From Vreelandella nigrificans (lineage in GTDB: Bacteria; Pseudomonadota; Gammaproteobacteria; Pseudomonadales; Halomonadaceae), in contig NZ_NWUX01000002.1 in the NCBI RefSeq assembly GCF_002374315.1, forward strand, positions 191,150 to 255,149: a stretch of DNA of 64,000 bases, written 5' to 3'. The position numbers and the translations under genes are program-made. Shown one piece after another: positions 45,301 through 52,655 of this stretch. The notes below the pieces were generated by a model, which worked only from the letters and a program-made list of their open reading frames with translations, was not told the origin of the DNA and searched no databases. Every line of letters begins with the position of its first letter. Within the stretch, counting starts at the first letter, position 1.

Positions 45301-45983
45301 TTAATCGGCGCATTAGTGCCCAGAGCCGTCGTCTTTCCGATGAGGTGGCTGATGACCTACGATTAGAGGGCATCAGCAAGGCGGAAGTACGCATTCAGTC
45401 CACCATCGACGAGCTAGGGTTCTGGGAGCCGCTGAAACTGTTCGCTCAGCGTTATAAAGCGTGGCGGGAATCTGGACAGGCGCTGCCCAGCGATGATTAT
45501 CTCAACGCCCTGGCAGATGTTGTCGATTTGCTGCGCAGTGACCAACAGTACAGCTTTGAAAGCCTACTGCGGTTAGAGCTGCACTTAAACGAAGGCGGCA
45601 CGGATTTGGTGATCAAGAATGACCGCCAATTGCTGGAGTCTTCCAGCCACGGCATGGCTTACCTGATTTTATGTAAGTTTCTGCTGGCGTTTACGCGGCT
45701 GCTGCGGGGTGATGCACAAATCGCCATTCACTGGCCTATCGATGAAATCGGTACATTGGCCTACCACAACGTCGAGAAGTTGTTCGACGCCTGTGATAGT
45801 AACCGCATTCATATCGTCGGAGCCTTCCCCAATCCGGAGTCGGATGTACTGCTATTATTCGCCAATCGCTACCTGATTGAGCGGGGCGCAGGCAACAACC
45901 AGCGCCAGCTAAAACGTATTGAGCCACGCCTTAGCCCCATCGCGCAGCGGATCAAAGAGCGTCAGCAGGAGGTTAGCGCATGA
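42321..45983 (+). CDS. SMC/MukB-like ATPase of a Wadjet-like (JetC/MksB) system
   Basis: A 1220-aa SMC-type protein. Walker A is GTNASGKT at residues 30-37. Two long coiled-coil arms rich in Gln, Glu, Arg and Ala run from about 240 to 520 and 610 to 1010. Between them is a small hinge-like part, from RPGWEQQLGKVIAPELLERR to LDLSAIALPDYAQ. At the C-terminus a signature-like block, LLESSSHGMAYLILCKFLLA, precedes Walker B WPIDEIGTL (Asp1141-Glu1142). It belongs to the MukB/MksB side rather than Rad50 or RecN, with no Zn hook seen. ATGA overlap couples it to the next gene. In Wadjet such ATPases extrude loops on plasmids. In this operon the SMC gene is first, whereas jetABCD has it third. Confidence 0.88.
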   Translation: MAHLLRIVMIHGHLTGVVELSVDGHTNICGTNASGKTTLQRLVPVFYGELPNKVVPKTRMKFDAFYLPTRNSYLIYEYRREAGNICQAVLTRKAEGGVEYRFVGAPYRPEDYLIETEQGPLALEYAQWSSGLRRSGVPVSSKLGATSEFRSVIQNDFTQLHGNSRDGLKLRQIAAQFSLVNPERRIRHIEKLVSAVHAKEGKMDTLKTMLAAIFEEDGVELPVTRIRSAKAREWIAQMRQSMRLEPLQASLTKLGGIDRELAQLETTLWQLKPQLSADHQKVEQRIADLDGELNRHQREFQQRESDYTQQRDELNDRHSELTSDLQHTQRRLNDLQTQFEHYADADMPGLERDINALPQWREQRDQLQQHLQVMQEAVKESQARLDGRLRELSEVLARQTQETQALIDALTEEKAERREQQWQAEQQHNERYQQERQRLEGEYQAQLELGVEQLAELKAQLAMPSQTAEELQEAELTQARLDQSQQERSAAAATLEALRRELESHKRERASAEQQLVQCRQQRERTEQHCFALYQQRDPEQGSLRHFLRYHRPGWEQQLGKVIAPELLERRDLAPQLAEGASEDLFGLALDLSAIALPDYAQDEASLLAAIEDADSAKQRAQSECLAAEKALKQHNERVQQADEAQDQARMAHQRAEQEVEYALEARRQQQERHAKRQQQRRADYQAALARQEQAQAELREEKQQALAALAETHQGQLLELKADAQSQLDGLDAQLRQYKQQLNDANAEHQRQRSELEAAFSQELAEQGVDPAQLKSTKARLEQQSDRIRKTAARQEELTEYQRFMRVEWGQHKPQLVAQEAELEQQDQQLKRDKARLKNDFHAAREAYQRAVNELKTQRSHAHGSLEALTPLLTQLESLELVAENASVEASVGDMDERIERARQALASRHQQLEQLRRGCLEVESQLIKDASSGFADALQSEREKLPNDSPRLLLPLLRGMLKLLEDQQQQLIQEGRNLSDDLDKFFIVFRDLNRRISAQSRRLSDEVADDLRLEGISKAEVRIQSTIDELGFWEPLKLFAQRYKAWRESGQALPSDDYLNALADVVDLLRSDQQYSFESLLRLELHLNEGGTDLVIKNDRQLLESSSHGMAYLILCKFLLAFTRLLRGDAQIAIHWPIDEIGTLAYHNVEKLFDACDSNRIHIVGAFPNPESDVLLLFANRYLIERGAGNNQRQLKRIEPRLSPIAQRIKERQQEVSA

Positions 45984-46609
45984 TTGAACATGGCCCGCTA
46001 CTGGAACGCCTGCTGGCAGGAGAGTTTATCTGCGCCGTAAGCGATGAAAATGCCTTCCGCCATTTAACAAACGAAGAGACTCGTGAAGCCATCGACAGCT
46101 ACCTGCGCCCGCTCAACCGTCGGCTGGCCAGTAATGATGAAGGTAGCGTTTACTTCTTGGCTTGGCGGCAGCTTAACGAAGCTGCTCGAGACCAACTTTC
46201 ACGCCAGTTGGGTGAGACAGTCAACAGCCTGCTGCCGTTGCTGGAGTGGTTGCAACTGGTTCAGGAAGCGTTAGGTCGCGATACCTTAGCGGCCCCTGGC
46301 GATGTGCTCAAACCCGCCGAGTTCAGCGCTAAGTGTGAAGATAACCAAAGCCTGCGCGAACGCTTGGAGCGGCTGGCAACGGATAGCTTCTTTGGCTCTC
46401 AGAGTGACCAACTAGATGCTCAGGTCAAGCAGCTGTTTAAGCGTTTAAAAGAGCATGGTTACTTGCTTCAGCCTCATACCGAACGCCAAGTATTTGTAGT
46501 CACCGGTAAAATCGACTACTTGATTGAGGTGGTGCGCTTTATCCGCGATGAAGAAAATCTGCCGATTGATGCGGAGCGCGAAGAGGGCACCCAGGAGGCG
46601 CTGCTGTGA
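45980..46609 (+). CDS. MksE/JetB-like condensin subunit
   Basis: A 209-aa protein between the SMC gene and the helical subunit, overlapping both by 4 bases. Its body looks like tandem winged helices: VNSLLPLLEWLQLVQEALGR, LKPAEFSAKCEDNQSLRERL, and DQLDAQVKQLFKRLKEHGYL, then FVVTGKIDYLIEVVRFIRD. Size, position and helical pattern match MksE/JetB (DUF4194-like), which binds the kleisin. No enzyme motif is seen. Assignment is structural-pattern inference. Confidence 0.7.
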   Translation: MIEHGPLLERLLAGEFICAVSDENAFRHLTNEETREAIDSYLRPLNRRLASNDEGSVYFLAWRQLNEAARDQLSRQLGETVNSLLPLLEWLQLVQEALGRDTLAAPGDVLKPAEFSAKCEDNQSLRERLERLATDSFFGSQSDQLDAQVKQLFKRLKEHGYLLQPHTERQVFVVTGKIDYLIEVVRFIRDEENLPIDAEREEGTQEALL

Positions 46610-47835
46610 ACGAGCTGGAAAGTCGCCTGCTGAAAACCGGTGCTGAACGGCTGGCGCTGTTGGGCAAGCATGCCGAACGTCTGATGCAGGGTTACACCCG
46701 GGACGACGTACCCTTAGAAGGTTTAAGCGATGGCGCGCTGCGTAAGTTGTTAGCCGCTCGGGTGCTATGGCGGCCTGACGAGCAGAGTGGGGTGAAACTG
46801 GCTCCCAAGGTGCGCGATCTGATTGCGGAAATGCTCGCCGATGAAACTCGCCGCCATGTAAATGCCGACGTGGCGGAAACCCTGGAGCTGGTACGCTCGT
46901 TGGTGGATAGCTACCGGGAGGCTCGCAGCCGTGGTGAGCACTGGCGACAGGAGCAGCAACTGTTGCGCCTGCGCCAGGAAGTTGATGACCTGAATGGCCG
47001 CTTCGCTGATGCCATCGATAGCCTCTGGCAGCGGTTGAATAGTGATTTCGGCTTTGTCAGCCAGTTGAACGATAAAATTCGCGAAAACGACCGCGCCCAG
47101 AAGCAGATTGTCCGGCTACTGGATGGCTTGGCGTTGATCGACTTCGACGAGCTCATTGAGCTGGTGGGTAGTGATGGCAGCCTGCGTAAACTACTTATCA
47201 GCCAGTTACAGCATCGATTAAGCCACCACTACACCAGCCTGAGGGAAGTTCAGAGGCGGCTGATTGAACTTATGGCGCGTTTTCGCAAGCAGCAGGCGCG
47301 CAGTCGTTTGATCAGTGGCATGGTGGCGTTTATGCGCGAACACCCAGGCTTTGTGCCCGGCAACTATGCCAAGCGCAGCGAGGTGCCAAATTTGTTCAAC
47401 CACGCAGCGCCATTAAGCGCAGCGGCCTCCCCAGCACTAGATCGAGTGCTGGAAAGCCGAGTGTTGGCAGAGTTACTACATGAGTTACCGATTCCGCGCC
47501 ATGCAGCGCAAACTGTTGAGTCGGCAGTACCTACACTCACACCGGAAGACAATCTCGCCGCTGCTCGCCAGCAAGCGCTTAAGCTAGATGTCGAACGTTT
47601 CTACCTTGCGGTGTTGGATCAGCCCCAAACCGAGCCGGTTAGCGCGCTGGCCTACCTGAAGGAGAGCCACTTGGAGTGGCCTGGAGAGATTTGGCTGTTT
47701 CAGGTAATTGCTGAGTACCAAGGCCTGCCGCGCAGAGAGCAGCAGGCGTTCCACTTGCACCAACAGGAAACCAAAGCCAGCACCTTCAACGATTTACGGC
47801 TAATTCACGACGTAGCGCTGGCGGTAGCGGTATGA
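46606..47835 (+). CDS. MksF/JetA-like kleisin-type subunit
   Basis: A 409-aa, almost all-helical protein starting with GTG inside a GTGA overlap. It has an N-terminal winged-helix-like region (residues ~1-90), a coiled-coil centre (YREARSRGEHWRQEQQLLRL and on; LREVQRRLIELMARFRKQQA) and a C-terminal globular part (VERFYLAVLDQPQTEPVSAL ... HLEWPGEIWLFQVIAEYQGL). In MksBEF/Wadjet the subunit of this size is the kleisin that bridges the SMC heads. I assign it by elimination and context, since no motif is decisive. Confidence 0.65.
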   Translation: MNELESRLLKTGAERLALLGKHAERLMQGYTRDDVPLEGLSDGALRKLLAARVLWRPDEQSGVKLAPKVRDLIAEMLADETRRHVNADVAETLELVRSLVDSYREARSRGEHWRQEQQLLRLRQEVDDLNGRFADAIDSLWQRLNSDFGFVSQLNDKIRENDRAQKQIVRLLDGLALIDFDELIELVGSDGSLRKLLISQLQHRLSHHYTSLREVQRRLIELMARFRKQQARSRLISGMVAFMREHPGFVPGNYAKRSEVPNLFNHAAPLSAAASPALDRVLESRVLAELLHELPIPRHAAQTVESAVPTLTPEDNLAAARQQALKLDVERFYLAVLDQPQTEPVSALAYLKESHLEWPGEIWLFQVIAEYQGLPRREQQAFHLHQQETKASTFNDLRLIHDVALAVAV

Positions 47836-48698
47836 CGTTATCGGGCCGTGCCCGGGCCGGGCTTAATGGTGTTGTGCGAGAGCTTAACCGCCAGCCCTTG
47901 GTAGAAAAGCCGCGCAGCAAGTGGGTAGAGGATGTAGTGGCTTGGTGCCACCAGAAGGATATCGATCTGACCACGTGGATTTCCAACCAAACGCTGCGCT
48001 TTGACGCCAACCTATTGGCGCAAATTAATAGCATGTTGGAAAGTGACCGTTTGGCACCGCTTGGGCACTCGTTAAGCGGTTTAAGTAGCGCCGCCCAAGC
48101 AATAGAGGGGCTTGAGGAGGATAAAAGCATCCGCGAGGGCCCCCGTGCAAAGCGGCTGTTGATCAACCTTCCGCAACAGCCCTCCACGTGGCTTGCGCCA
48201 GAGTCACGTAGCATTCGAGACGTTGATATAACCAGCTTAAAGCTGGCCGCGTTTGGGGCGTTAGTCCAGGTAGAAAACTTGGACAGCTTCTACGTATTTT
48301 CACCAGAGATAGATGCACTGAGCGGTTACGCCAACCCACTGGTGGTTTACCGCGGCGACAGCCACTATGGTGGCGGCTTTGCGCAGCTGGAAAAGGCTTG
48401 GCGAAAAACCAATCGACCACACCTTTATGCAGGTGATTTTGACCCCAAAGGAGTGACCCTAGCCCTAGACAGTGGTGCCACGCATCTACTGCTACCTAAC
48501 ATCGAATGGCTAACCCAGCACGTCACGCCATTACACATGCCCGCCGAACAGCTGCCTTTCCAACGCCGCTTGCGCCAACGCCATGTCACGCTACCGGACC
48601 ACCATCCATTACGCCCATATTTAGTGCTACTGGAAAAACAGCGCGGATTAAAGCAGCAGTGGTTTGGTGGGGAGCTGGTGAGCGTGGGGTTAGCGTGA
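47832..48698 (+). CDS. Toprim-domain nuclease of the Wadjet-like system (JetD/MksG-like)
   Basis: A 288-aa protein whose C-terminal half is a Toprim-type domain: the conserved glutamate E148 in VQVENLDSFYVF and the acidic pair D202/D204 in YAGDFDPKGVTLAL, with a VVYRGDSHYGGG block between. This order (VEN...F, then G-D-x-D) is the one seen in JetD/MksG, the subunit that cleaves the trapped plasmid. The N-terminal arm region is about 130 residues, so the protein is shorter than JetD proteins of about 390 aa. ATGA overlap ties it to the kleisin-like gene. Confidence 0.78.
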   Translation: MTLSGRARAGLNGVVRELNRQPLVEKPRSKWVEDVVAWCHQKDIDLTTWISNQTLRFDANLLAQINSMLESDRLAPLGHSLSGLSSAAQAIEGLEEDKSIREGPRAKRLLINLPQQPSTWLAPESRSIRDVDITSLKLAAFGALVQVENLDSFYVFSPEIDALSGYANPLVVYRGDSHYGGGFAQLEKAWRKTNRPHLYAGDFDPKGVTLALDSGATHLLLPNIEWLTQHVTPLHMPAEQLPFQRRLRQRHVTLPDHHPLRPYLVLLEKQRGLKQQWFGGELVSVGLA

Positions 48699-48797
48699 GG
48701 GTGGCAGTAGCAGAGCGTGCGGACATAAGGATTTGAACTACCCTGGGAAACTAGCTTTTCTTAACGTTGTATTCTGACCGCTCAAGGACACGATGAC

Positions 48798-49643
48798 ATG
48801 AGCACAGAAATCACAATGATCGTACTGCTCGCTGCCATCTTTAACGCCTGCTGGAATGCGATCGTTAAAGTGAGTGGCGACAGGATCGCCGTCATGGCGG
48901 TGATCACCCTGTTGGGCAGTCTCGTTTCTGCACTCGCCTTGCCTTTCGTGGCGCTCCCTGACCCTGCCAGTTGGCCGCTTCTTGGCCTAGCCATTTTGAT
49001 TCATACCGCCTATCACTTTTGCCTGCCAATGGCTTACCACTACGGTGATTTTGGTCAGGTATACCCCATTGCGCGTGGATCGGCGCCATTACTCGTTACA
49101 CTTGGCGCAGCCGCATTCGCTGGCGAAATGTTGGGGTTTCTCCCGTTACTTGGTGTGCTGTTTCTCGGGGTAGGTGTGATGTCGCTAGCGCTCGATACAA
49201 GCACCGGTATTACCAGAAATCCCCGCGCTATCCTTCTTGCTCTAGGTACGGGTGCTTTTATTGCTTCCTACACTCTGGTGGGCGGTCTGGGGGCACGACA
49301 AGCTGGCTCGGTACTCGGCTTTGCGGTTTTATTGACCCTCGGTAACGGCTTACTGACGTTTGCTATTGCACTGACATGGAAAGCCAAGGAGATAAAAAGA
49401 GTTATATCCAGCAATTTGGCTCCCGCCGTTGTTGGCGGCGGGATGCAGGTTGGTGCGTATTGGATCGTTATCTGGGCCATGGCCTATGCCCCACTTGGCA
49501 TGGTTTCGGCCCTCAGAGAAACCAGCGTGCTGTTCGCCGCACTGATTTCTAGCATTATTTTGAAAGAGGGTTTCGGCGTATGGCGGTTTGTTTCTTCTGG
49601 CCTGATCGCTTGCGGTATTGCGTTGACACGTTATAAATCTTAG
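48798..49643 (+). CDS. EamA/DMT-family transporter
   Basis: A 281-aa membrane protein with ten predicted helices in two five-helix halves, the drug/metabolite transporter plan. Seen: IFNACWNAIVKVSGDRIAVM at the start, YGDFGQVYPIARGSAPLLVT at the end of the first half, and YAPLGMVSALRETSVLFAAL in the second. It exports or imports a small metabolite of unknown identity. It stands 100 bases after the SMC operon and is probably not part of it. Confidence 0.9.
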   Translation: MSTEITMIVLLAAIFNACWNAIVKVSGDRIAVMAVITLLGSLVSALALPFVALPDPASWPLLGLAILIHTAYHFCLPMAYHYGDFGQVYPIARGSAPLLVTLGAAAFAGEMLGFLPLLGVLFLGVGVMSLALDTSTGITRNPRAILLALGTGAFIASYTLVGGLGARQAGSVLGFAVLLTLGNGLLTFAIALTWKAKEIKRVISSNLAPAVVGGGMQVGAYWIVIWAMAYAPLGMVSALRETSVLFAALISSIILKEGFGVWRFVSSGLIACGIALTRYKS

Positions 49644-50011
49644 AAAAGCTCGTGCCGCTGATATGGCTTGTTGGTTATCTAACAGCTCTCCACGCCCCCG
49701 ACAATGTCTACTCAATTAGCTCTAACCTTGTTCATATTGGTCACGCTTTATTTATAAAACCGAGCACACTGCATAACCGTTGAAATACCCTCATCTACCT
49801 CATGCTCATTGCCCGGAAGTATTATTGGAGTTGGCAAAATGCGGAGGCACATGAATTTCGGATATACTGTCAAAATTGGATTTTCTTCCAATTGAATCAG
49901 TGGGGTAGAGTCGAAATTGCTAGAGCCATAACCTCATTGGTTCTGCTGTCACGCTCATTGGGAGTATGTAAGCTACATATATTCTTTACTAAATTTTTCA
50001 GGAGAAATCAA

Positions 50012-50896
50012 GTGGATTATCATGAATTGAGGAAGTTTAGGAGTGAGATTGATCTGGCAGAAAATTTTTTTACTGAATTTGCTGCTAGAGAAGATGAGAT
50101 TCTAACTTTCGGTATGCGGAAGGTAGCAAAATGGGAGAGCTATATTGCGACCTCAGAGCACCTTAAGGCGTTTGAGACAAAGATACATGAGTTCGAGGAG
50201 TTTTTAAGGCCGGTAGATAAACTGCTTTATGAGCGCGTAAGGAAGTTGCTCAATGATTCAAATATAGTTGAATCTATAACTGGAATTGAGGTTGCTTTGA
50301 GAATTGCTTCAAATAAACAAAAGCTAAGCGTGCCTAGTGAGGTTTTAAGTGGTCTACTTCTGCAACTTCCTTATTTAGCTAACCTTTTTAGGAGGCGTAA
50401 GTTGTTTTCTGAAGAAGTAATACCAATTCAGAAGCTTATAGTATCTCTTGGGCGGCTGAATAATCTTGTTGCAATGTCAGAGAGTTCTTATATCAAGCGT
50501 TGGAGTCGTGATAGCGATGTTTTTAAACCTTCCAATCTTGACGAGGAAAAAATAATCATATTTATTGAAACTGCAATAAGTGAGATAGAGGATAACTCGC
50601 CTCTGTCGGCTGAAGATAAAAAGCAATTGATAGAGTATTTGTACAAAGCCAAAATCGAGTTTGCTAGCGAGCGTCCCTCTTGGAATAAAATTGTTGGTGC
50701 ACTTGTGATTGCTGCAGCGATCACAAGTGGTATTTCTGATTCTTCAGGAGCTTATGAAAATATTGACAAGGCCATAAAGTATATTCTTGGCACATCTATA
50801 GAACAGTACATGCCGGCGGAACGGAAATTACCTTTGCTTAAAGAACCTCGAAAAATAGAAAAAGAAGATGATTTTTCTGAATTTATCGACGTTTAA
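50012..50896 (+). CDS. AT-rich orphan gene, unknown function
   Basis: A 294-aa protein beginning with GTG 50012, which has AGGAGA seven bases upstream; the open frame extends back to 49802 but that part has no ribosome site and looks unlike protein. It is charged and mainly helical (DYHELRKFRSEIDLAENFFT, TSEHLKAFETKIHEFEEFLR). A C-terminal hydrophobic stretch with KIVGALVIAAAITSGI is followed by an acidic tail (EKEDDFSEFIDV). The DNA is clearly richer in A+T than the flanking genes, a sign of transfer. I do not recognise the family. The place next to the Wadjet-like operon makes a defence or mobile-element origin possible. Confidence 0.65.
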   Translation: MDYHELRKFRSEIDLAENFFTEFAAREDEILTFGMRKVAKWESYIATSEHLKAFETKIHEFEEFLRPVDKLLYERVRKLLNDSNIVESITGIEVALRIASNKQKLSVPSEVLSGLLLQLPYLANLFRRRKLFSEEVIPIQKLIVSLGRLNNLVAMSESSYIKRWSRDSDVFKPSNLDEEKIIIFIETAISEIEDNSPLSAEDKKQLIEYLYKAKIEFASERPSWNKIVGALVIAAAITSGISDSSGAYENIDKAIKYILGTSIEQYMPAERKLPLLKEPRKIEKEDDFSEFIDV

Positions 50897-51267
50897 AAGA
50901 CAGTTTGAGGTGGTCTTTGAGATGCAATTTCGTCAAGTGTTTTTTAAAATTATATTTTGCAGAGTACAAGCACTTTAAAGGTTGCAGCGGCGTGGCAATT
51001 ATACATAGCCAAGGTAGTGCTGGCGTGCTGGTCTGCAAAGGCAATCAAGCAACGGACATATTCGTTCGGTCTTTCATTAAGAAGATATAAGTTTGCTTTA
51101 GACGCGACATATGGTGAGCTAACACATAACAAATGACATTTTGTCGGACGTAGTTAGGCCTCAATTGCATAAATGTACGCCTAATCATCATCGTATACGC
51201 ACTAACGTTTAAATTTAGCTAGCTGGCAATCCACCGCTTTGGTCTCTAAGCGAGAGCACAGAAAAAG
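50897..51267. other. Gene-free AT-rich stretch
   Basis: 371 bases between the orphan gene and ribonuclease Z. A frame of 61 codons (50905-51090) is open but has no ribosome site or recognisable content. I see no repeat or RNA gene. Confidence 0.5.
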
Positions 51268-52224
51268 ATGAACTTACTCTTCCTAGGCACCTCCGCCGGT
51301 GTACCCACCAAAAGCAGAAACGTCTCCGGAGTCGCTTTGCGCGAGAGCAAGGGGAAGGGCTGGTACCTGATCGATTGTGGTGAGGGTACCCAGCATCAGG
51401 TCTTGAACACGAAGTTGTCGTTTCATTCGCTGAAAGCCATCTTTATTACCCATGTGCACGGCGACCATTGCTATGGGCTGCCGGGCATACTGGCGAGTGC
51501 GGGAATGGGTGGCCGGAAAACACCGCTGACCATTGTGGCGCCAGCAGGTATCAAGGCATGGTTGGAGGCTACCTGTGAGGCCACACAGCTATGCTTGCCC
51601 TTCGCCCTGGAGTTTATCGACTCAGACGAGCTGCCCAGCGTTGAGTTTGAAAGCATCGCGGTTACCACCTTCAGGCTTTCACACCGGGCGCCGTCCTATG
51701 CTTATGGGTTTACGGAGACAAAGGTCGACGCTGCCTTGGACGTGGATAAGTTAGCGCAAAAGGGGATTCCGAGAGGACCGTTGTGGGGGCAGTTGAAGCA
51801 AGGGTTTGATGTTGATTTTGAGGGTGAGCTTTTAAAAAGCCATGACTACCTGATCTTCAAACATAAGCCAAGGAAAGTGGTGATCGCTGGGGACAATGAC
51901 CAGCCTGAATTGTTGTTAGATGCTTGCGCGGGGGCACAGGTACTGGTGCATGAAGCCACCTACACCGAAGAGATGGCCCAAAAGGCCGGTGATGTAGGGC
52001 ATAGCTACGCCAAGCTTGTCGCCGCGTTTGCCGAATCGGTACAACTACCCAATCTAGTGCTGACGCACTTTAGCCCCCGTTACCAGCTCAGCCCCCATGC
52101 ATTGCCTTCCATTGAGGAGATTCGCCAAGAGGCCCAGAGTGTCTATTCGGGTTCGCTTTATTTGGCGCAGGATTTTGGTGAATACACACTGGATAAAGCG
52201 GGCCACTTTTCTGAACTGGCATAG
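51268..52224 (+). CDS. rnz: Ribonuclease Z
   Basis: A 318-aa tRNase Z-type MBL-fold enzyme that trims 3' trailers of tRNA precursors. It opens MNLLFLGTSAGVPTKSRNVS, then has the zinc motif FITHVHGDHCYGLPGILAS (HxHxDH), the ZiPD-like SHRAPSYAYGFTE, VVIAGDNDQ and the final VLTHFSPRY. Length fits the short bacterial form. The gene lies inside an otherwise accessory stretch, between the orphan gene and the broken higBA pair. Confidence 0.93.
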   Translation: MNLLFLGTSAGVPTKSRNVSGVALRESKGKGWYLIDCGEGTQHQVLNTKLSFHSLKAIFITHVHGDHCYGLPGILASAGMGGRKTPLTIVAPAGIKAWLEATCEATQLCLPFALEFIDSDELPSVEFESIAVTTFRLSHRAPSYAYGFTETKVDAALDVDKLAQKGIPRGPLWGQLKQGFDVDFEGELLKSHDYLIFKHKPRKVVIAGDNDQPELLLDACAGAQVLVHEATYTEEMAQKAGDVGHSYAKLVAAFAESVQLPNLVLTHFSPRYQLSPHALPSIEEIRQEAQSVYSGSLYLAQDFGEYTLDKAGHFSELA

Positions 52225-52239
52225 CAAGTTTCTCGACTC

Positions 52240-52295
52240 TTTTTGATGTGTACCATACTGATGCCTAGATAGTGAATTACGAAGATTACTACTGA
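52240..52295 (+). pseudogene. higB: Remnant of a HigB-type toxin gene (3' end)
   Basis: Reading frame ending at the TGA 52293-52295 gives [20 protein letters not shown]. The tail IVNYEDYY matches the typical HigB C-terminus (...VNYEDYH), but an in-frame TAG at 52266 interrupts it and no upstream body is found. This looks like the last codons of a lost toxin gene, directly before the antitoxin remnant. Confidence 0.5.
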
Positions 52296-52297
52296 GG

Positions 52298-52581
52298 TAC
52301 CGCTACAACCCTCCCCATCCTGGTGAAGTATTACGCGAGCTTTGTTTGGAGCCTCTAGGCCTTACTGTGACAGCTGCTGCCGAAGCGCTGGGTGTAAGCC
52401 GCAAAACGCTCAGTGCCGTGCTGAAGGCAAGGTGGGTATTAGCCTTGAAATGGCTGTTCGGCTTTCTATTGCATTTGATACCTCTGCGGAAAGCTGGCTG
52501 AACCAGCAGTCCCAATACGAACTCTGGCATGCCGAACAGCATCGTAAAGAGCTTAAGGTAAAGAAACTCGTTGCTGCCTAG
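52298..52581 (+). pseudogene. higA: Frameshifted HigA-type antitoxin
   Basis: Frame one reads [20 protein letters not shown] and [14 protein letters not shown], the HigA start and helix-turn-helix. About base 52427 one base seems lost, and the protein continues in the next frame with [20 protein letters not shown] and [18 protein letters not shown] to a stop at 52581. The expected junction is LNGKVGIS. No ATG stands before the RYNPPHPG block. Together with the toxin fragment this is a dead higBA pair. Confidence 0.75.
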
Positions 52582-52601
52582 CGCACCCAAAATAGTCTTA
52601 A

Positions 52602-52623
52602 CGCTGGCTTTATAAAGCCAGCG
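52602..52623. terminator. Palindromic terminator-like hairpin between higA remnant and exported hydrolase
   Basis: CGCTGGCTTTA and TAAAGCCAGCG form a perfect 22-base palindrome between converging frames. T-runs on both sides are weak. Confidence 0.55.
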
Positions 52624-52655
52624 CTTACTTCGTTATTTCAACAGGATTCCAAACG

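Noticed and set aside
49802-50011. N-terminal extension of the AT-rich orphan gene
   Set aside because: No ribosome site, odd composition, and a well-placed AGGAGA supports the GTG at 50012.
50905-51090. Small 61-codon frame after the orphan gene
   Set aside because: No ribosome-binding site or recognisable protein features; chance frame in AT-rich DNA.
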